Shown: positions 54,704 through 62,532 of the stretch, in pieces
How positions within the stretch are numbered: the first letter of the stretch is position 1
Layout: every line of letters starts with the position of its first letter
From: Olsenella sp. kh2p3
Lineage (GTDB): Bacteria > Actinomycetota > Coriobacteriia > Coriobacteriales > Atopobiaceae
Reading direction: 5' to 3'
Assembly: GCA_900119625.1 (NCBI GenBank)
Contig: FPKD01000001.1
Span: 682,001-746,000, forward strand
Length of the DNA stretch: 64,000 nt
The notes under the pieces: model-generated
Database searches by the model: none
Told to the model about the DNA's origin: nothing
The model's input: only the letters and a program-made list of their open reading frames with translations
Made by a program: the position numbers and the translations under genes

Positions 54704-54734
54704 ATGACGCGCCCGGGCAGCCCGGGCGCGTCAT
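54704..54734 (+). terminator. Hairpin between purA and purD
   Basis: Near-perfect palindrome ATGACGCGCCCGGGC / GCCCGGGCGCGTCAT around a single A. It lacks a T-run, so it may be a weak terminator or transcript-stabilising hairpin. Confidence 0.55.
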
Positions 54735-54761
54735 GCCATTGGGATGAACGAGGGAGGACAC

Positions 54762-56057
54762 GTGGGCGAATCTAAGGTCGATATTCTTCTCCTGGGTGCG
54801 GGAGGACGCGAGCACGCGCTTCTCGCCAAGCTCGCCGAGTCGCCCCGCGCGGGCAAGCTTTGGGTCGCACCCGGTAACGGAGGCATGGACGCCATGGCCC
54901 AGGTTGCCCCCGTCGACCAGGACTCGCCCGTCGACGTCGCGGACTTTGCGCGCGAGAACGGCATCGGTCTCGTTGTCATTGGGCCGGAGGCCCCGCTCGT
55001 GGACGGCGTGGCAGACGCCGTGCGCTCCGCTGGCATCGCCTGCTTTGGGCCAAACGCCTCTGCCGCGCGCATGGAGGGCTCCAAGAAGTTCGCCAAGCAG
55101 GTCATGGCGCGCGCGGGCGTGCCCACTGCCGCCTGGCGCTCCTTCACGGAGCAGGGGCCCTGCGAGGAGTACGTGCGTCGCCTCGACGGACCCTGCGTGG
55201 TGAAGGCCGACGGCCTGGCCGCGGGCAAGGGCGTCATCGTTGCCAAGAACGCCGAGGAGGCCTTGGCTGGCGTGCGCGAGTGCTTCTCGGGTCGCTTTGG
55301 CGAGGCCGGCGCAACGGTGATCGTGGAGGAGACCCTCGACGGTCCCGAGTGCTCGCTTCTCGCGCTTACCGACGGCACCACGCTGGTGCCGCTGGCAACG
55401 GCGCAGGACCACAAGCGCGCCCTCGACGGCGACAAGGGTCCCAACACCGGTGGTATGGGCGTCTACTCGCCCGTTCCAATGGTCACGCCCGAGGAGCATG
55501 CGGCCATGGTCGCCATCGAGCAGCGCGTGGTCGACGAGCTTCGCGCCGAGGGCATCACGTATTCCGGCTGCCTGTACGGCGGGTTCATGCTCACCAAGGA
55601 GGGTCCCAAGGTCCTCGAGTTCAACGCGCGCTTTGGCGACCCGGAGACCCAGGTCGTACTGCCGCGCATGCAGGCGGATCTTGTCGACGTCTTTCTCGCC
55701 TGCGACGAGGGGACGCTCTCTCCCGACATGGTCACGTGGGACGACGACTGGGCCGTCTCGGTGGTCCTTACCAGCGCCGGGTACCCCGGTGCGTACGAGA
55801 AGGGCAAGCCCATCACGGGGATTGACCGCGCAGAGGCGCTTCCGGGTGTGACCGTCTACCATGCCGGCACGGCAACCGACGCAAACGGGCAGCTGGTCAC
55901 GGCCGGTGGCCGTGTGCTTGACGTGACGGCGGTTGCGCCAACGTTCGAGGAGGCCCGCCGCCAGGCGTACGCTGCCTGCGACCTTATCAGCTTCGAGGGC
56001 AAGACCCTGCGCCACGACATTGGTGCCAAGGCGGTTCTGCCCAGGAGCAACGCATAG
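54762..56057 (+). CDS. purD: Phosphoribosylamine--glycine ligase
   Basis: The 431-aa ATP-grasp enzyme catalyses the second step of de novo purine synthesis (GAR synthetase). Signatures are LLGAGGREHAL, KADGLAAGKGV, PNTGGMGVYSP and LEFNARFGDPETQ. I chose GTG 54762 because GGGAGG sits 6 bp upstream; an in-frame ATG lies at 54744, close to the hairpin. Confidence 0.95.
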   Translation: MGESKVDILLLGAGGREHALLAKLAESPRAGKLWVAPGNGGMDAMAQVAPVDQDSPVDVADFARENGIGLVVIGPEAPLVDGVADAVRSAGIACFGPNASAARMEGSKKFAKQVMARAGVPTAAWRSFTEQGPCEEYVRRLDGPCVVKADGLAAGKGVIVAKNAEEALAGVRECFSGRFGEAGATVIVEETLDGPECSLLALTDGTTLVPLATAQDHKRALDGDKGPNTGGMGVYSPVPMVTPEEHAAMVAIEQRVVDELRAEGITYSGCLYGGFMLTKEGPKVLEFNARFGDPETQVVLPRMQADLVDVFLACDEGTLSPDMVTWDDDWAVSVVLTSAGYPGAYEKGKPITGIDRAEALPGVTVYHAGTATDANGQLVTAGGRVLDVTAVAPTFEEARRQAYAACDLISFEGKTLRHDIGAKAVLPRSNA

Positions 56058-56108
56058 CGACGAAACGCCAACGTGGCGCGATGGAAGACGAACGGGGAGG
56101 CCTAGACA

Positions 56109-56960
56109 GTGGCACGGGTGCAGGACACGGACGAGAGGGACGAGGGGTACACCTACGAGGACTCGTCGGCTGACGATTCCCGGATTCGACCGCAGTACGT
56201 CGAGGCGGTCCCCACGATGGATGACCTCCGCTCGGCAACCGCTGACATGCGCTCTGCCGCCGATGGCCTCACCTTCGACGGAGATCGGTCGAGTCAGGAT
56301 CACATGTCGGGCCTCCCGCAGGCGCGCGATCTGGTGCTTGGCGAGGACGACCCGCGCGATGCCGGCCTCGAGGAGCATCCCGTCTCGGAGGATGTGGCCT
56401 GGACCGGCCGCATCTTCAACGTCAACCGCCTGCGCGTGAAGCTTCCCGACGGCCGCGTCGCCGTGCGCGACGTGGTGCGCCACCCCGGCGCCGTTGCCGT
56501 TGTTGCCCTCACCGACGAGGGCCGCATCTGCCTGGTGCGCCAGTTCCGCACGGCGCTGGACCGCGTGACGGTCGAGATTCCCGCAGGCAAGCTCGACCCA
56601 GGCGAGGACCCGCTCGACGCCGCGCATCGCGAGCTTGCCGAGGAGACCGGCATGCAGGCCGAGAAGATGGCCTATCTCACCACGATTGCCTCTTCCGACG
56701 GCTTCTGCGACGAGCTCATCCACATCTACATGGCCACCGGACTGAGCTTTCACCAGTCCAGCCCTGACGCTGACGAGTTCATCAACGTTGACCTTGTCGA
56801 CCTCTCCGAGCTGGTCGACGCGGTGCTCGACGGTAGGATCGAGGACGCAAAGACCGTGGTGGGCGCCCTCATCTGCGACGCAATTGCCCACCGGCTTGCG
56901 CCGGGCGAGGCGGCTGGCCCCGTGAACGATCCCGCGAACGAGGGGAACCTCGATGGCTAA
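56109..56960 (+). CDS. Nudix hydrolase, ADP-ribose pyrophosphatase-like, with N-terminal extension
   Basis: The 283-aa protein has a complete Nudix box GKLDPGEDPLDAAHRELAEETGM in the ADP-ribose/NDP-sugar pyrophosphatase arrangement (RQFRTALDRVTVEIPAGKLD upstream). Residues 1-95 are an acidic, probably disordered extension not typical of NudF. It starts with GTG 56109 after GGGGAGG and overlaps the next gene by 8 bp. Confidence 0.88.
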   Translation: MARVQDTDERDEGYTYEDSSADDSRIRPQYVEAVPTMDDLRSATADMRSAADGLTFDGDRSSQDHMSGLPQARDLVLGEDDPRDAGLEEHPVSEDVAWTGRIFNVNRLRVKLPDGRVAVRDVVRHPGAVAVVALTDEGRICLVRQFRTALDRVTVEIPAGKLDPGEDPLDAAHRELAEETGMQAEKMAYLTTIASSDGFCDELIHIYMATGLSFHQSSPDADEFINVDLVDLSELVDAVLDGRIEDAKTVVGALICDAIAHRLAPGEAAGPVNDPANEGNLDG

Positions 56961-57819
56961 GCCGAAGAACGAGATGGCCAGGCGCCAGACCAATGCGCTG
57001 ACCGCCGACGAGGCCGAGAAGCTCTTCGAGACCGTAGACGAGACGGGCCACTCCAACGAGGAGGTTGCCCGCCGCGAGCGACGTCGCCGCAAGGAGAAGG
57101 GCACCGGCGTCGACATCGACCCGCTTTCCGCAGAGGACCCCTCCGGCTCCAACGTGGGCAAGGTCATCGCGAAGACCGCCGTCGGCTTCGTGATGGTGTT
57201 TCTCGTCATAGTTGTGGCCGCCCAGGTGCTGTTTGGCGTGGTGCGCCGTTCCAACACGGCGGACCTTGCGCATGACGTGACGGTTGCTACGGTGGCGTCT
57301 GCCCTGCGTGGCGGCGTGGAGTGGGGCAACGGCTTCACGCAGTTCCCCGAGGACTTCTCGGTGCAGGAGGCGGATGAGAACACCGGCACCGTCGAGGTGA
57401 CCGTCATCGACACCACGTCGAGCGACGCCCTCGAGTGCTTTGCCGGCTCGCAGGTGCAGGCGTCGGCCTTCTCGGTGAATTGCCTGCTCAACCCCAACAT
57501 TAACACCGTCATCTACCACGTGAACGTCCATATGGACGAGAACGGCAAGTTCAAGACCTCGCAGTTCTTTGGCTTCCTCAAGCCCACCGGTGACGTGACC
57601 TCGTTCATCACGTTCGTGTGGTCAAAGACCCAGAGCTCCACGGGTGTGAACTTCAACTGCAGCATCACGGGCGTGGACTCGACGCTGCAGGAGGAGCTGC
57701 GCGACCAGGTCACGACGTCGTTCACGCCGGTCGCGATTCTCAACGACCTCACGGGCAGCACGGCGGAGAGCGACTCGTCGACAAACAGCAGCGACTCGTC
57801 GAACAGCGGGTCGAAGTAG
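56953..57819 (+). CDS. Single-pass membrane protein of unknown function
   Basis: A 288-aa product with a basic cytoplasmic N-terminus (RRERRRRKEKG), one transmembrane helix (~77-97, VGFVMVFLVIVVAAQVLFGVV), an extracytoplasmic domain of ~170 residues with a Cys pair (LECFAG, VNCLL) and a Ser-rich tail. The start overlaps the Nudix gene, suggesting coupling. I do not recognise the family. Confidence 0.75.
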   Translation: MAKPKNEMARRQTNALTADEAEKLFETVDETGHSNEEVARRERRRRKEKGTGVDIDPLSAEDPSGSNVGKVIAKTAVGFVMVFLVIVVAAQVLFGVVRRSNTADLAHDVTVATVASALRGGVEWGNGFTQFPEDFSVQEADENTGTVEVTVIDTTSSDALECFAGSQVQASAFSVNCLLNPNINTVIYHVNVHMDENGKFKTSQFFGFLKPTGDVTSFITFVWSKTQSSTGVNFNCSITGVDSTLQEELRDQVTTSFTPVAILNDLTGSTAESDSSTNSSDSSNSGSK

Positions 57820-57871
57820 GGGTTCCGCTGCTCTCCTGCGTGGCAGCTTCTGTGCAGAGCGCCTCTCGTCA

Positions 57872-58009
57872 ATTCCGCGCGATTTCGCCGTTTAGGGGTG
57901 CCTAAACGTTCGGATTCCGCGGCGTTCCTGCAACACCGCGCGATCTCGCCGTTTAAGGCGTTCTAAACGTTCGGAAAAATCCTAACCGACGAAAAGACGC
58001 GCCATTGGC
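57872..58009 (+). repeat. ~137-bp direct repeat, copy 1
   Basis: About 90% identical by eye to 59285-59421, in the same orientation. Each copy contains two palindromic units, CGTTTAGG...CTAAACG and CGTTTAAGG...TCTAAACG, each followed by TTCGGA. The two copies bracket the AbiEi-like gene. Confidence 0.85.
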
Positions 58010-58041
58010 GAGAAGTGCGCTGACGCAGCGCGAGAGACGCG

Positions 58042-58061
58042 GGCCGCCAACAGGCGAGAGG
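58042..58061 (+). repeat. 20-bp repeat unit GCCGCCAACAGGCGAGAGG
   Basis: A single copy here recurs as a tandem pair at 59431-59470, extending the homology of the two flanking repeats. Confidence 0.7.
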
Positions 58062-58291
58062 TCCAACCCCGTATGACGCGGAGCGATATCGCGAGTCACA
58101 GCCATTTTTCGCAAACCTCTCAAATCTACCCCTCGCGGTCGTCATGCTACCGTCCACAGAATAATTTTGGGATCAGACCACCAAATACCCCCTTTGAGCT
58201 GCGCGGAAGATTGCTGTCAGACAAGTGTCAGTTATAGACGACTCCGGGCTCGGTACAAGAAGCTCACCAGGGCGACCGGAGGGGGCTAGTC

Positions 58292-59308
58292 GTGAGCAGG
58301 GGGTACTGGCGTGTGGTGCAGGATGAGGTGAACGAAGCTCTTGATGCGTCGGAGCAACGCGGGATGTGTCTCTGTGTGAAGAGCGATCGAACGAAGAGGC
58401 TTCTTGATCGTCGCGCTAAGGCGGGAGATGTGGTAGCACCATTCCCGCACGCGTATGCAAGGACTAACTATTGGAAGTCCCTATCGCCAAGCGCCCAAGC
58501 GCTGTATGTGATTCGCGCTTCCGCAGCTCTGCACCCAACCTGGGTATTCTGTGGGACCTCCGCTGCGATAGCGCATGGCTTGCAGGTTTCCGAGCCAGAT
58601 CCATCCACGGTTCACATCTTAGATACAAGGGATGGCAGAGGTCACCGAGGCAAGCACGTGGTGAGGCATCCGGTGCGTACGGATGATGTCGGGAAATTCG
58701 AGGTCGTGGCAGGTGTAAAGGTAACGCCACTGGGCACGACCATTGCGGACTGCTTGCGAACGCTTCCCATGCCTGCGGGCCTTGCCGTTGCGGATTCCGC
58801 GCTTCGCGACCACGGCCTTACGCGAGAAGATCTTGCCAGATTTGTGCAAGCCCAGCCGCGTGCCCGCGGTTCTCGGCAGGCGCTTCAAACCATTGGCTGG
58901 GCAGATGGCCGCTCCGAGAACGGCGGAGAGTCGGTGGCGCGCGGCATCATGATTGAACTGGGATTTTGCGTGCCGGAGCTGCAGGTTCTTGTGGGAGACC
59001 CGGCGCACCCGGGATGCGAGTTCAGGGTCGACTACGTCTGGGAGACCAGCGTGGGTCGTCTGATATTTGGCGAACTTGATGGTGCGGCGAAGTATGCCGA
59101 CCGAGGTGGTACAGGCGAGAAGGTCTCTGGCAAAGCGCTTCTCGCCGAACGGCGACGGGAATCTCGCCTCACGCTGTGCAACGCCTCCATCATGCGGTTT
59201 AGCTTCGAGGAGGCCAAGAACAGGCCGTTCTTCAGGGCATTGCTCGAACGTTACGGTGTTCCTCGTCGGACGACCTCGACGGATATTCCGCGCGATTTCG
59301 CCGTTTAG
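58292..59308 (+). CDS. AbiEi-like antitoxin-domain protein with DUF559-like C-terminus
   Basis: A 338-aa product with a GTG start after GGAGGGGG. The N-terminal ~170 residues resemble AbiEi-type proteins (winged helix, then SAALHPTWVFCGTSAAIAHGL and VKVTPLGTTIADCLRTLP). The C-terminal ~120 residues resemble a Vsr/DUF559 endonuclease-like fold (RVDYVWETSVGRLIFGELDGAAKY). No AbiEii-type toxin gene is adjacent. Its last residues (IPRDFAV) and stop codon are encoded by the downstream direct repeat. Function uncertain; defence or TA-related by family. Confidence 0.75.
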   Translation: MSRGYWRVVQDEVNEALDASEQRGMCLCVKSDRTKRLLDRRAKAGDVVAPFPHAYARTNYWKSLSPSAQALYVIRASAALHPTWVFCGTSAAIAHGLQVSEPDPSTVHILDTRDGRGHRGKHVVRHPVRTDDVGKFEVVAGVKVTPLGTTIADCLRTLPMPAGLAVADSALRDHGLTREDLARFVQAQPRARGSRQALQTIGWADGRSENGGESVARGIMIELGFCVPELQVLVGDPAHPGCEFRVDYVWETSVGRLIFGELDGAAKYADRGGTGEKVSGKALLAERRRESRLTLCNASIMRFSFEEAKNRPFFRALLERYGVPRRTTSTDIPRDFAV

Positions 59309-59421
59309 GGGTGGCTAAACGTTCGGAATCCGCGCCGTTCCCGCAATACCGCGCAACCTCGCCGTTTAAGGCGCTCTAAACGTTCGGAAAAGTGCTAACC
59401 GGCGAAAAGGCGCGCCATGGG
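59285..59421 (+). repeat. ~137-bp direct repeat, copy 2
   Basis: The partner of 57872-58009, offset by 1413 bp. It begins within the last codons of the AbiEi-like gene. Confidence 0.85.
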
Positions 59422-59430
59422 CAAGCAGGA

Positions 59431-59470
59431 CGCCGCCAACAGGTGAGAGGCGCCGCCAACAGGCGAGAGG
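59431..59470 (+). repeat. Tandem 20-bp repeat
   Basis: Two consecutive CGCCGCCAACAGGYGAGAGG units. A further related unit lies at 58042-58061. Confidence 0.85.
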
Positions 59471-59529
59471 CGCGCTGCACCGCCGAGCCGAGCCGCGCCG
59501 CCGAGCCGCGCCGCACCCTGCGCTGCCGC

Positions 59530-60399
59530 CTACCCCACGAGTGCGGCGACCTGCCCCAACAGGCTCTCGAACGACACCCCGCGCACCTCGTTGTCCGGCT
59601 GCAGCTGCGTGATGCGCATGGCATCCCGCACGAAGTCCGTGGCAAACGCCACCGCGTCGTACACGCTGCGCCCGCACATCACGGCCCCCGTGAGCGCCGA
59701 GGCAAACAGGTCGCCGGTCCCGTGCGTCATGAACGGCAGCTGCTCGCCCACAACCTCCACCAGGTCGACCTTCTCGCCAGCAATGTAGTTCCTGATAAGG
59801 CCGTCGCCACGGACCACGCCCTTCACCACAACGAGCCGCGCCCCCATTTCCACCAGCTGGGCCGCATATCGCTCCACCTCGGCCTGCGAGAGATCCTGAC
59901 CGTGGTAGGGCATGCCGGTAAGCAGGTGTGCCTCGGTGAGGTTTGGCGTAAGAATGTCCGCGCCATCAACCAGCGCGCGCATCTTCTCGCACATCTCGAC
60001 CGTGTATGTGGGGTACATCTTCCCTCCGTCGCCCATCACCGGGTCGACCACACGCAGCGCCCTAGGATGCTCGCGGTACAGCCTCTGGATGGCGCCCACC
60101 TGCGCCGCAGAGCCCAGGAACCCGGAATAGATGGCATCAAGTTCGATGCCTTCTTTGGCCCAGGCGTCCAGGTAGTCGTTAAGGATGGGCGTCGTATCGT
60201 GCATGTAGAACGTGGGGAACTTTGTGTGCGCCGAGAAGAGCGAGGTAGGCACCGGGCACACGTCGCATCCTGCCGCAGAGAGCACGGGAATGGCAATCCC
60301 CAGCGAGCACTTGCCGTATCCGCACAGGTCGTGCACCGCGGCAACGCGCGGAATGTACGCGCCCTCTCGGTTGTAAAGAACAAGATCCTTTGCGTCCAT
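59530..60399 (-). CDS. pdxY: Pyridoxal/pyridoxamine kinase
   Basis: This 289-aa ribokinase-fold enzyme of vitamin B6 salvage phosphorylates pyridoxal. Motifs are VHDLCGYGKCSL (substrate end), TPNLTEAHLL and THGTGDLFASAL (anion hole with catalytic Asp). I chose ATG 60399 (GAAAGG upstream); the frame continues 120 codons upstream without support and overlaps purE. PdxK/PdxY assignment is by overall pattern. Confidence 0.85.
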   Translation of the reverse strand: MDAKDLVLYNREGAYIPRVAAVHDLCGYGKCSLGIAIPVLSAAGCDVCPVPTSLFSAHTKFPTFYMHDTTPILNDYLDAWAKEGIELDAIYSGFLGSAAQVGAIQRLYREHPRALRVVDPVMGDGGKMYPTYTVEMCEKMRALVDGADILTPNLTEAHLLTGMPYHGQDLSQAEVERYAAQLVEMGARLVVVKGVVRGDGLIRNYIAGEKVDLVEVVGEQLPFMTHGTGDLFASALTGAVMCGRSVYDAVAFATDFVRDAMRITQLQPDNEVRGVSFESLLGQVAALVG

Positions 60400-60543
60400 G
60401 CGATACCTTTCGGGTCGTAGTTGGCTCGCGTCGCGTGCCGTGTCTCTGTTGCTGTTGGTTAATGATAGGCCGTTCGCGCCCTGGCACGCCCGGCTCCATC
60501 TATACTGTGATGCGTCTCTGAACCCAAATCCAAAGGGGGTCCT

Positions 60544-61005
60544 ATGGCGGACAAGCCGCTGGTGGGAATCATTATGGGGTCTAAGTCGGACATGCCGGCG
60601 ATGGAGGCGTGCACCGCTCAGCTGGATGAGCTGGGCGTTCCGTACGAGCTGGTCATTGCCTCGGCGCATCGCGCGCCACAGAAGGTTCACGACTGGGCGT
60701 CCACCGCTGCGGACCGCGGCCTTAAGGTGATTATTGCTGCCGCGGGCAAGGCCGCTCACCTGGGCGGCGTTGTTGCAGCCTACACGCCGCTGCCCATAGT
60801 TGGCGTTCCCATGAAGACGAGCGACCTGGGCGGCATGGACTCCCTGCTCTCCATGGTGCAGATGCCCTCGGGTGTGCCTGTGGCCTGCGTGGCCATTGGC
60901 GGCGCCAAGAACGCAGCCATCTACGCAACCCAGATTCTTGGGGCCACCATGCCGGAGTACCGCGAGAAGATTATCCAGATGAAGCAGCAGATGGCAGAGG
61001 CGTAG
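60544..61005 (+). CDS. purE: N5-carboxyaminoimidazole ribonucleotide mutase
   Basis: The 153-aa class I PurE converts N5-CAIR to CAIR. It shows GIIMGSKSDMP, ASAHRAPQ and AAGKAAHLGGVVAA (usually AGMAAHLPG in other bacteria). It is divergent from the pdxY-like gene. No purK is adjacent. Confidence 0.95.
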   Translation: MADKPLVGIIMGSKSDMPAMEACTAQLDELGVPYELVIASAHRAPQKVHDWASTAADRGLKVIIAAAGKAAHLGGVVAAYTPLPIVGVPMKTSDLGGMDSLLSMVQMPSGVPVACVAIGGAKNAAIYATQILGATMPEYREKIIQMKQQMAEA

Positions 61006-61062
61006 AGTCCGCCGTGCTGCGTGCGGCCGCGCTCACCTCGCGGCCAGGGAGGAAAGCACTAC

Positions 61063-61512
61063 ATGAAGAAGGAAGAGCTGCTCGAGCAGATCAAGCTTGC
61101 CATGAAGGCGCACGACAAGGCGCGCGTCTCCATCTTGCGCCAGGTAAACCAGGCCGTGAAGCAGGTCGAGGTCGATGAGCGCCGCGACGCCACCGAGGCG
61201 GATATCACCAAGGCGGTGAAGAAGCTCCAGAAGGTCACCGCCGAGGAGCTCGACGGCCTGCGAAAGGCCGGCGCCGAGTCCCACGCCGAGCGCATCCAGG
61301 AGCTCTCGACACAGGCAGACGTCCTTTCCCAGCTGCTGCCGCGCCAGCTTGAGGGCGCCGACCTCGAGAAGCTGGCCGACTCTCTCATTGCCGAACTGGG
61401 CGCCACGGCCAAGCGCGACATGGGCAAGGTCATGGGTGCACTTACCAAGGCAACCAATGGCAACTTCGACAAGCCCGCCGCCGCGGCGTACGTGGGGAGC
61501 AAGCTCTCCTAG
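61063..61512 (+). CDS. GatB/YqeY domain-containing protein
   Basis: The 149-aa YqeY-like protein (MKKEELLEQIKLAMKAHDKARVSILRQV...LSQLLPRQL...KRDMGKVMGALTKA) resembles the C-terminal tail domain of GatB. Proposed to act on tRNA-dependent amidation, but the role is unproven. ATG 61063 follows GGGAGG. Confidence 0.9.
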   Translation: MKKEELLEQIKLAMKAHDKARVSILRQVNQAVKQVEVDERRDATEADITKAVKKLQKVTAEELDGLRKAGAESHAERIQELSTQADVLSQLLPRQLEGADLEKLADSLIAELGATAKRDMGKVMGALTKATNGNFDKPAAAAYVGSKLS

Positions 61513-61539
61513 TTCGCCTCGACCGAGAAAGGCAGTCAC

Positions 61540-62532
61540 GTGTCAAACAGTCAGGGCAAGCATTTTGGCCAGTCGTCTGGGGGCGAGCCTACGCCGCCGC
61601 ACGGCACCGCTAACGCCCAGCGTGCGGCCGGCTTCATTCCCGTGGTCACCGACGACCCATCGTCCAAGGGCGCGGCAGGCGCAGGCGCTCGTTCCTCTCG
61701 CCATGGCCGCCGCATGGAGAGCGACAACTACCGCGAGACCGACCCCTACGACCTCTCCGGCCGTAGGTCTCGCGACCCGCGCAAGCGCCGCAACCGCATT
61801 ATCTCTACGGTGCTCTTCATTGTGGGCATCGCGCTTATCGTGGTGGCGGCCGGCATGTACGGCTACTCGCAGTGGCAGTACCACGAGCAGGACGTGGAGA
61901 ACGAGAAGCTCGCTACCTACGCAACCGTGGACAACGAAGGCAACCAGCCGCCTGTGGTGGACTGGGCTGGCCTCAAGGCAGTGAACCCCGAGGTTGTTGG
62001 GTGGGTGCAGATTCCCAACACCGTGGTGAGCTTCCCCGTTTACCAGGCGTCGGATAACGACAAGTACCTCCACACCAACGCCGAGGGCACCTACTCGCTA
62101 GGCGGCCAGGTCTTTATGGACTACCAAAATCAGGCGCCCGGCATGCTCGACCAGCAGACCATCATTTATGGCCATCACCTGCGCAACGGTGCCATGTTCA
62201 AGCCCATTGCCGACATGGACAACCAAGAGGCCTTCGACTCCGTGAGCACCGTGTGGTACGTTACCGAAGACGCCAACTATGAGCTTGAGCCCCTCTTCCT
62301 CTACTACACGGACGAGAACGACACCAACGTGCGCGTCTTCGACTGGACTAGCGAGGAGGAGTTCCACACGTACCTCTCTGATCTTCTCGCCAAGTCTGTG
62401 ACCAGCCGACAGGACGCCGCAGAGCTAATTGGCAAAACGAGCCACGTGCTTACCCTTTGTACCTGCAACTATATTGACGGCTATGGCCGCACCATCCTGG
62501 TGTGCGTGCCCAAGAGCGAGGTGGCATCGTGA
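61540..62532 (+). CDS. Class B sortase
   Basis: The 330-aa membrane-bound transpeptidase has a ~85-residue basic, disordered N-terminus, one transmembrane helix (~87-110, IISTVLFIVGIALIVVAAGMYGY) and a sortase domain. Catalytic His is in YGHHLRNGAMF, Cys in TLCTCNYIDGYGR, and Arg follows (GRTILV). The pattern is SrtB-like. It starts with GTG 61540 and overlaps purF by 4 bp (GTGA). No substrate gene is adjacent; the only sorting-motif protein in the window is at 8747. Confidence 0.88.
   Translation: MSNSQGKHFGQSSGGEPTPPHGTANAQRAAGFIPVVTDDPSSKGAAGAGARSSRHGRRMESDNYRETDPYDLSGRRSRDPRKRRNRIISTVLFIVGIALIVVAAGMYGYSQWQYHEQDVENEKLATYATVDNEGNQPPVVDWAGLKAVNPEVVGWVQIPNTVVSFPVYQASDNDKYLHTNAEGTYSLGGQVFMDYQNQAPGMLDQQTIIYGHHLRNGAMFKPIADMDNQEAFDSVSTVWYVTEDANYELEPLFLYYTDENDTNVRVFDWTSEEEFHTYLSDLLAKSVTSRQDAAELIGKTSHVLTLCTCNYIDGYGRTILVCVPKSEVAS

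Noticed and set aside
53424..57512. Minus-strand open frame of 1362 codons
   Set aside because: It is antisense to purA, purD, the Nudix gene and the next gene. Such long antisense frames arise from GC-rich codon bias, and its translation is low-complexity His/Val/Leu-rich without a known domain.
59431..59470. Tandem repeat considered as a CRISPR
   Set aside because: The units are directly adjacent with no spacers and no cas gene is nearby.
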